From contig CM019070.1 in assembly GCA_009667805.1 (NCBI GenBank), positions 53,404,451 through 53,468,450 on the forward strand: a stretch of 64,000 nucleotides of DNA. Reading direction: 5' to 3'. The notes beneath the pieces were generated by a model, which saw only the letters and a program-made list of their open reading frames with translations, was not told where the DNA came from and ran no database searches. The translations under genes and the position numbers were made by a program. The stretch comes from Leptobrachium leishanense (lineage: Eukaryota > Chordata > Amphibia > Anura > Megophryidae). Positions 56,500 to 64,000 of this stretch are shown here, piece after piece (position 1 is the first letter of the stretch; every line of letters starts with the position of its first letter).

Positions 56500-57845
56500 C
56501 ATGCGTGGATGTGCTCTGCGTCCCACAGAGAGTATAATTAGACATGTTGCTTTGTGCTCTGCTCTGCTGTGAGAGCCACCTGCCCATGAGTGTTTTTATT
56601 AATTTGCATTAAGGAATGTAACATGGGAAACGGAACAACCCATAAACAAGAGAGGGGTGTGGGGTGGCCACCAGTCCTAATAAACCATTTAATGATGGTA
56701 TTAAAAGTAATAACTTTCATTGATAGTTTTAAAAAATAAGTTTTATTGGGACTGGTGTCCACCCAGGTTTTGCCAGGTTAGCCATGTTTTCTGTGGCTAC
56801 CACGGGGAGAGCCTCCACGCAGTTGGGCAAGTCTCAGGGCGCTCCTCCAGTGGGTTGCGCAGTCCCCAAATCCAGCTCCAAACCGAATGGCAGGAAACAC
56901 CAGGTACTAGTCGCGTTGTTGCCTGTGACACACTTTGAAACATTAGGACATACTAGCTGGGAACACCTAGCCAAAATAGCTTGGTTTGATGATATTAAAT
57001 TTCATGCGATAAGCCACTATAAGCAGCAGCATTGTGACAGTGTTTTAAGGATAGAAGTTATATTGCATAAATCTGCAGCGGAGGCAAATGTTAGATATTC
57101 TCTACGGTCCCCAATACATTTATTGAACGCTTTATTTCCCAGTACCACTTCTTCGCAACTTTACATATTAAGACATATTGTCTTATGGTAATTTCCACCG
57201 AAAGCCAGATGTGTGTTTTTAAAACATTGTCCCACTGTGACGCAGAGCATCATTTCCCAAACGCAGCGTCTGTTCGAGTTAAACATTACCCGAAAATTTA
57301 TGTGGCTTACATAACTAGCAGCTTGATTTATTTTTACACTTAATACTGCCTTACTTGAAATTACTTTATAGATTTGTTCAAGCTCTCACAGACGCATGCA
57401 AAGCTGCTAATTTACAAGGGGGCCAGACTTACTAACTGGTTGTAAAAATCCCCCAGCTATAGGTATACGGGACTTGCAGGCATTAGGGTTTTGTAATATT
57501 TTGGGGGTGTTTTGCTAATAAGTGATAATTATCATTCAGAATGATAAAACATGCTCAGATGCTTCTTTTTTATTAATAGTGGTTTTTTTCCTAAAAACCT
57601 CACATAATTTCACTGTGAATTAATTTGTCTCATGTACACAATAAGTTGATATCAAAATATTCCATATACTCTTTTAAAGCCACTTTTCCATTTTACTGAG
57701 CATGCATGAGAAGATAGTTCTTAGGTTTTCTTACTAGTTTTGATGAGTCAACTTCGTCCTGGCCATTATCTCCCGCTTCGTGAATGCATCACTGTGGAGA
57801 AGACATGACACTTGTGGGAGTTCTTATAAAAAAATAAAAAGATAT
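56500..57845. other. Unassigned sequence with one candidate small frame
   Basis: At 56784 an ATG opens MFSVATTGRASTQLGKSQGA..., followed by a Ser/Lys-rich stretch and CACCAG|GTACTA, which resembles a splice donor. A TTGCCAGGTTAG just upstream could be an acceptor. No protein is recognised and no partner exon is visible. It does not resemble the betaglycan tail. Confidence 0.25.
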
Positions 57846-59054
57846 GGGGGCGGAGCTGACTGGCGAGGTGAACGGTCGCATCTCTGTGGAGCTCCGTGAG
57901 CAGAGTGTGCCTTGCACCGCCATTTGGAGACTTTTTTCCCAGCCCGGCAGAAATTTATACTCCGGCGGAGGGGTGAGAGAAGGTGGAGTGTGACCCCAGC
58001 CGATTCGCGTTTTTTTTTTTTTTTTTGAAGGCCTACAGCATTGGTGTCTGACCCGGCCCGATTTGCGGCCTAGCCGAGGAGGCTGCGGCGGGGGTGCTCC
58101 CAACCTGGAACTGACTGTGCTCCCTCTCGATCGTCCCCTCTTATGGTGGCCGCCGTGCTGCCCGTGCCAGCCGGAGATCGTTGTAAATAGCCTGCGGCCG
58201 ACCTCTCCTCCACCCACCGGAGTTTTACAAGGCCGACCCATACTGAGGCCTACACGCCCAAGGGGTTCGGGGCTGTGGCCCTTCCGGTGCGGTACGGGCT
58301 TTCCTGAGCCACCGGGCTCTACCTGGGACCTCCACCCCCACTACGGATCGGAGGCTTCGGAGACTTGAGGGTAAGATCCGCAACTGAAATACTCTGCACG
58401 CCGCAACTTTACACCCGGGCTGAGTCCTGTACACACGAGGCGTCACGTGCGGCAGCCTCCGGGGAACAGTTCCGACTCCCCTGAGCAGACGGTCACCATT
58501 TGCTGCATCTAACTGGGCCTCCACCTCCCCTTCACGCCAGGCAAACCCCTCGGGGGGAACACAGGGAGACAACGCTCACTGCCCGAAGACTTGGATTCCA
58601 CGGGAGGGGGTAAAGCTCAGACCCACACACCCCTTGTCTACGCTGCTCCTCGAGACCTCCGGTCCGCTGCTTGAGCCCTCATCCCAGCCCCACCTCCCCC
58701 TGAACAACAGAGGCGACTCTCCTCTTTGGGGACGGAAGAGGAAAAAGGGGAAAAACGGAGAGAAAATTTCTCTATCTCTGACTCCACAAGGGCCACTGGA
58801 ACGTTATATTCTGCCTGATTTTGTACAAGGAGGGAGGAGAGAGGACGGGAGAGAAAAGGGGAAAAAGTTTTTCTTCTCGGAGGCTACACTACACTACATG
58901 TGCGCGTCCTTATTAAACAAATTTTTTCAAGAGTGGCTACCCTGTTGGGAGAGGAAGATGGCCGCTTGAAGCTGTAGCGCCAAGCCCATGAGATTCCCTT
59001 AAAGCCTTCTAAGCGACCCATTGAGTTACACATTTTTTTACGAGACCCCCTGAC

Positions 59055-59983
59055 ATGCCCGGGACTAAATCTGGACGCAACCCAGGTCAAAAGGACATCT
59101 CCCGGTGTTTCACCCCGGCTCGATCAACAGCCTCCGCGTCTCCAAGGATGACGACACCCGCCGAGGAGACGGCGCCCAACGACGCACCGTGCACACGCCG
59201 AGACATACAAGACCTGCGCCAACTCCTTCTGACGGTCAAAGATGACTTGCAAGCAGATCTCAGGGTGGGAATCGATGGCCTGAGAGCAGATTTGGGGACC
59301 CTGGAGACACGCACGACGGCCCTTGAGCTACGAGCGGATGAGGCCCGAGAGGCAGACACGGAGGTGCGGGCGGATATGGCGGCCCTCCAAAACAAATACG
59401 AACTCTTACAGGAGGCGGTTGAGGATATGGATAATCGGTCCCGCCGCTCCAATCTTCGACTCCGAAACATCCCTGAGACGGTGGTGAATTTACGGGCCTT
59501 TCTCCATCGCTACTTTCAGGCGCTTCTGCCCGAGGCACCCGAAGAGGAACTGTTACTTGACCGGCCCACAGAGCCTTACGTCCAAAACCCTCGGAGACGG
59601 ATCCTCCTCGAGACGTGATACTGAGATGTCATTACTACACCACCAAAGAAGCTATACTTCAAGCGGTGCGTAATGCTACTCCGACTCTTGACGGCATCAC
59701 TCCCCACTTCTATAATGATCTGGCTCCCTCCACACTCCAGAAGCGCCGGGCGCTCAAGCCCCTCACTGATCTTCTACGCCAGAGGGACGTCAGATACCGC
59801 TGGGGATTCCCATTCCGCCTTCTCATTCCTCACAACGGGACTTTCTTGACTCTCCGTTCCCCAGCGGACAGCTCGACGGTCTTGGAGACGCTGGGCATTC
59901 CGGAACCCCCGGATCTCTTTGCGCAGGGAGAGGCCAGGGGCAGGCCGAGGAGACAGGATCGGAGACGCTCCCCGGTGCGTTAA
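59055..59983 (+). pseudogene. L1-like ORF1 (coiled-coil, RRM, C-terminal domain), frameshifted
   Basis: The first part (59055-59618) has a basic N-terminus (MPGTKSGRNPGQ). A heptad-rich coiled coil follows (DDLQADLRVGIDGLRADLGT, LEXRTTALELRADEA, LQNKYELLQEAVEDM), and then the RRM entry DNRSRRSNLRLRNIPE, a signature of L1 ORF1 proteins. A 1-nt shift near 59600 moves the frame. The second part (about 59606-59983) continues DVILRCHYYTTKEAI, YNDLAPSTLQKRRALKPL and ends in a basic tail. The intact ancestor would have been an RNA-binding trimeric chaperone. Confidence 0.85.
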
Positions 59984-60527
59984 CCTCCAGGTCGCTACTA
60001 CCACCACCCCCGCCCCCCTGCACCACCTGAGAGGGGCTCATCCCTCACCTTCTCCACGGGACTTTATTTAATGGGCTCTGTTCGGTCCCCCATAGCTCCA
60101 TCTTGGGATTTCGTGAGGCGGGTCTGGGAGCCATGTCAGATACCCGGAGAGAACCCACACCCGTTGGACCCCTTCGAGTTAAATCTTGGTTTAGTGGCGG
60201 GAGCCCTGTGGCTAGTTTGATGCCCCCTGTTAGAAACCTCCAAGTTCCAGTTCCCCGGGGTCCTTCACAGCCTCTTGCCCTGGCTGCTCCGTGACGGGGG
60301 GAGGGGGAGTTAAATGGACCAGCTGCACCTGGACATTGATTCATATGGCGCTTTGGGGGAGGGTTGGGTGGGGTTTCAGGGTTTGATGCTGATTTCTTTT
60401 AGGTCACGGTCCTCCCTTAGGGGAATCTATGGGCTGGCGACCTTCTCCTTGTTGTCGCTCTCGCCCCCGAGTGCGTACCTTGTGGTCGGTACAATCCACC
60501 ACCAGACACATTTTTTTTTAGTGTCTT

Positions 60528-60755
60528 CTATCTCCCCTCCTTCTTTTTCTTTTTCTTTCTCTTTTCCCTTCTCTTTTCTCCTCTCCTCCCTTTCTTCTTT
60601 CTTCCCTCCCTGTTTCTATTTTTTCTCTCTCCTCTCTCTCTACTTTTTTATCTCCTATTTTACCTATTTCTCCTTTTTTTTTTTTTTTCTTTTTTCTCAC
60701 CTCTCTTCCCATCTCTTTTAATCGCTTGATCCCCCATGGCGGGGGGGGGGGGGCG
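60528..60755 (+). repeat. Pyrimidine-rich spacer plus G-run between ORF1 and ORF2
   Basis: About 200 bases of almost pure C/T (TTTCTTTTTC, CTCTCCTCCC), followed by a run of about 14 G at 60740-60753. It lies inside the L1-like element. Confidence 0.85.
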
Positions 60756-60764
60756 CGGGCCCGC

Positions 60765-63700
60765 CTCAAGGTGATTTCTCATAATGTAAAGGGTCTTTTG
60801 TCCCCAAACAAGAGACGAGGGGCCACCAGATAATACCGGAAACTTCGTGCCGATGTGGTCCTCCTGCAGGAGACTCACTTTACACGGGGCAGAGTCCCGG
60901 GATATTGGGGAGATGGTTTCACCGTGCATTATCACTCTGCTGGTAGCTCCCGAAAAACAAGGGTTTCGATACTGATGCGAGGTAGTCTTCGTTTTCATCT
61001 TACCCATCAGGAGTCAGCCTTAGACGGCAGATACCTGCGGGTGACTGGGACAATTGGAGCTAAGCCGGTCACCTTTGTTAACGTATATGCTCCTTCCCCC
61101 CCGGAGGGGCCTTTTTGGAGGGCAGTGGAGGAACGGTTTGCGCAGCTACCGAATAGGGGAGTCTTTGTAGGAGGAGATTTTAATGCGGTCATGGACCCTT
61201 ACCTTGACCGCAGTAAGACAGCACTTAACCGTGCTCCTTTCCGCAGTTCCAAGACCTTCCGGGGCGTAGTCCAGGCAGCCAATCTGTACGATACTTGGCG
61301 GTTGCTCCACCCTAGAGACCGGGACTATTCCTTCTACTCACATCCCCACGACTCGTACTCCAGATTGGATTATATTTTTTGCAGTAGAGATAACATTTCG
61401 GCCCTCGTCTCTTCCACCATTCACGAAATCTCGTGGTCTGACCATGCTGCAGTTGAGATAGCACTGCTGGGCTGGGGGGCACCGGGCTCGGCTAGCGTGT
61501 GGCGCTTTAATGCTTCCCTTTTCCTTGACCCTGGTTTGAAAGATACCATGAACCTTGACTTGACGGACTTCTTTGAGCGCAACTTCACTCCAGGCATCGC
61601 TGCCACCACAGTGTGGGAGGCGCACAAGGCGTTCATGCGTGGTAAGCTAATCGCTATAGCATCCCGCCGCAAGCGGGAAAGAGCAGCTGAGATGATATCA
61701 CTTACAACTAGGGTGGGCGACTTAGAACGGGAGCATAAAAGGACTGGGGACGCCACTCGGCTGAGGGAGTTGCTGGAGGCCAGGGGTAGTCTTAACATGT
61801 TGCTGTCCCGTCAGATCCAGGCGGCTCTTCAGTGGACGGGCCGGAAGTTTTTTTAGAAGAGCAACAAACCTGACACTCTTCTGGCCCGCCGGCTGAAGCA
61901 GCAGACCCGGGAGCGTACGGTGCGCGCGGTACGTCTTGGTTCGGGTGAAATGACCTCTGACCCCCGGGATATCTCAAGGGCATTCTGCTCTTATTATGAG
62001 TCCCTCTATAACGGCACTACTGCAACGCCTGACCCAGCAGGGGAGGCACATATCCGTGAATTTCTCGGCCGCACCACTTTGCCTTCCTTCAGCCATCCGC
62101 AGCGTCTAGACATGGCGGCCCCCATCTCAACAGAAGAAGTAGCAGCCGTGATTAAACACTTACATTCCTCTAAATCCCCGGGCCCGGACGGATTCTCGGT
62201 CCCATATTACAAAGGGTTGAGCCAGTCCCTCCTCCAGCCCCTGACCGGACTGTTTAATACCTACATGAAGGGAAAGGAGGTCCCATCTTCTGACATGCTC
62301 TTAGCCTGTATTGTGGTCATCCCCAAGCCAGGCAAGGACCCGGCGGTATGCCCCAGCTATAGGCCCATCTCCCTGATAAACGTGGACATGAAGATCTACG
62401 CCAAAATTCTGGCTAACAGAATTGGTCGTTATATCGCTGAGGTTGTTCATCCCGACCAGGTGGGATTTGTCCCCAGTAGAGAGGCCCCGGATAATATCAG
62501 ACGGGCCCTTAATCTGATTCAGGTCGCTAAAACCTCAGGTAGAGGCTCTTTTCTCCTCTCTCTAGACGCCGAAAAGGCCTTTGACCGAGTTGATTGGAAC
62601 TATTTATGGGCTACATTGACCTCCTTCGGAATACGGGGAGACCTCTTGACGGCAATACGGGCTTTATATGCGGGCCCCAGGGCGCAGGTAGACACGGGGG
62701 GGTTCCTCTCGGCCCCCTTCGTTATTTTAAACGGGACCCGACAGGGATGCCCCTTGTCGCCGCTCCTATTCGCCCTATCTATTGAACCCCTGGCGGCGTA
62801 TATCAGGGGTCACCCCCATGTCCGAGGGGTGGAAGTTGGGGGTAAACCATATAAGCTGTCTCTTTTTGCTGACGATGTCCTCTTGTCCCTGACCTCGCCC
62901 ATCACCACTCTCCCCAACCTGATGAGGGCCTTGAGGGACTATGGTAGGGTCTCGGGCTATAGACTTAATGCGGATAAGAGCGAGGTGCTTGACCTTAACC
63001 TAACAGAGGGGGAGAGGGCGGTGGTTCGAGATCGGTTCCCTTTTCGATGGTGCCGCTCCTCTATGAGCTCCCTAGGGACTCAGCTGACTCCCAATTGGGA
63101 TCAGCTGTATGCGGCGAATTATGGGAAACTGCTCCCTACCCTCCATGCATTGCTATCGACATGGTCCATCTACGCCTGTCGCTATTTGGTCGGATATATG
63201 CGGTCAAGATGACCCTGCTCCCAAAGCTGCTGTACCTTTTCAGAACACTGACAATCCCTATTCGTAGGGCGGACCTGACTTTCCTTCAGTCGGCTATCCA
63301 CTCTTTCATCTGGGGAGGGCGACGAGGTCGGTTGTTAAAAAACCTTATGTTTCAATCCAGACGACGGGGAGGCATGGGAGTCCCACACCTTTACTCATAC
63401 TACAAGGCGACCCAATTTGCAATGTTCTCTATGATTAACCTGAGACAGGGAGCACCGCTCTGGACTACCCTTGAACAAGATATGGGGGGACCACAACCTC
63501 TGCGCACGCTTCAATGGGCCCCTAAAGCTACTCCCCGGATCCTACACGATAGCCCCACGCTACAGCACTCACTGCGCCTCTGGAACCTCTATAGAAATGG
63601 AGATGACCTGTCCCCTCCGGGTTCGGGCCTCCAATCTTTATTCTATAATCCGAAGTTCCCGGAGGGCAACCCTCCCAGGGCGTTCGGATGGTGGCTCAGA

Positions 63701-64000
63701 TCCGATATCACAGAACTGCGCGATCTGACTTTCCAGGGCCACCCAGTCACCCTTGGTTATCTACGGGAGTTGAAAGCACTACCCCCCCTCGGAGACATTC
63801 AGAGCCCTCCAACTGCTACACTTTGTCAGGGGAACCCTTAGAGAAACGCCGGACCGCAGACTGACTCTCTATGAGACCTGCTGTCGGCGGAAGAACAGAG
63901 GACACGGTTTGATATCCTCCCTTTATTCCCACATCCTTGACGCAACCTTTCCGCAGGAGGCGCCTTATGTTGCGAGGTGGGAAGACGATCTAGGGAGCTC
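60765..64000 (+). pseudogene. L1-like ORF2 (APE endonuclease and reverse transcriptase), degenerate
   Basis: The endonuclease motifs are in order: VISHNVKGL, LLQETHF, VNVYAPSP, GGDFNAVMDP, SRLDYIFCS and SDHAAVE. RT motifs follow: YRPISLINVDMKIYAKILAN, PDQVGFVPSREAPDNIRRAL, SLDAEKAFDRVDW (motif A), GTRQGCPLSPLLFALSIEPL (motif B) and LFADDVLLSL (catalytic FADD). Breaks: in-frame TAA at 60831, in-frame TAG at 61854, a frameshift near 63165 and another near 63805. All catalytic residues checked are present, so inactivation is recent. The C-terminal region is cut by the window end. Confidence 0.9.

Larger units (their letters stand above)
57846..64000 (+). mobile_element. L1-like LINE, 5' complete, broken, runs off the window
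   Basis: It starts with GGGGGCGGAGCTGACTGGCG. A GC-rich 5' UTR of about 1.2 kb is followed by ORF1 (59055-59983), a pyrimidine-rich spacer and ORF2 (from about 60765), still open in pieces at the window edge. The 3' UTR and TSD are outside. The gross structure is near full length, but frameshifts and stops interrupt both ORFs. The L1/Tx1 group fits the two-ORF layout and an APE-type endonuclease followed by RT. Confidence 0.9.

Noticed and set aside
60518..60769. Lys/Glu/Arg-rich minus-strand frame
   Set aside because: It is the complement of the pyrimidine tract between ORF1 and ORF2 of the L1-like element.
1..64000. CRISPR arrays, operons or a prokaryotic defence system
   Set aside because: Split codons across GT-AG introns, LINEs and SINEs show this is vertebrate nuclear DNA. 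The tandem repeats are microsatellites, minisatellites or transposons without regular spacers.

Overview
The window is a stretch of vertebrate chromosome, most likely from an amphibian (probably a frog). It has long AT-rich introns, GT-AG splicing, and dense nested repeats: hAT-type and 3-bp-TSD MITEs, TTAA-flanked elements, Tc1/mariner, L1-like and CR1/L2/Rex1-like LINEs, a Penelope element and a tRNA-derived SINE. Nothing is prokaryotic: there are no operons, RBSs or CRISPR. Host assignment is inferred from the repeat mix and exon similarity, not from a database search. The only cellular gene I can support is tgfbr3 (betaglycan, the TGF-beta type III co-receptor), on the + strand. Ten coding exons (5684 to 42630; 1679 nt, about 559 residues) join in frame. 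They encode the end of the orphan domain, the linker, the ZP module (with a glycosaminoglycan-attachment segment between its halves), the juxtamembrane stretch and the transmembrane helix. The signal peptide and most of the orphan domain lie upstream of the window. I could not find the short cytoplasmic-tail exon, which is presumably beyond position 64000. 

Layout: 1-5683, intron with a Penelope-like GIY-YIG fragment, a diverged minisatellite and a hAT MITE. 5684-16406, exons 1-2 around a 10-kb intron holding MITEs, a TTAA element and a repeat with a hammerhead-like fold. 16407-21785, exons 3-5; just after the exon-3 donor sits a LINE fragment that reads as BovB. 21786-25620, exon 6 inside a 1.4-kb unit that is tandemly duplicated; the second exon copy carries a 1-nt deletion and a premature stop. 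25621-30051, GATA-rich DNA invaded by a ~1-kb palindromic element with two opposed hammerhead-like motifs and a 15-bp TSD, then exon 7. 30052-42630, LINE RT remnant, a TTAA element containing a chain of hairpins, two MITEs (one split by an L1-like insertion), and exons 8-10. 42631-57845, long intron or 3' gene region with only repeats recognised. 57846-64000, a long, broken L1-like LINE running off the window.

The most interesting signals are: (a) hammerhead-ribozyme-like folds in three repeat settings; (b) the BovB-like fragment, a possible trace of horizontal transfer; (c) the duplicated and frameshifted ZP exon; (d) six near full-length copies of one MITE family, all in the same orientation; (e) TTAA elements that each carry a match or near-match to the CTCF core motif.
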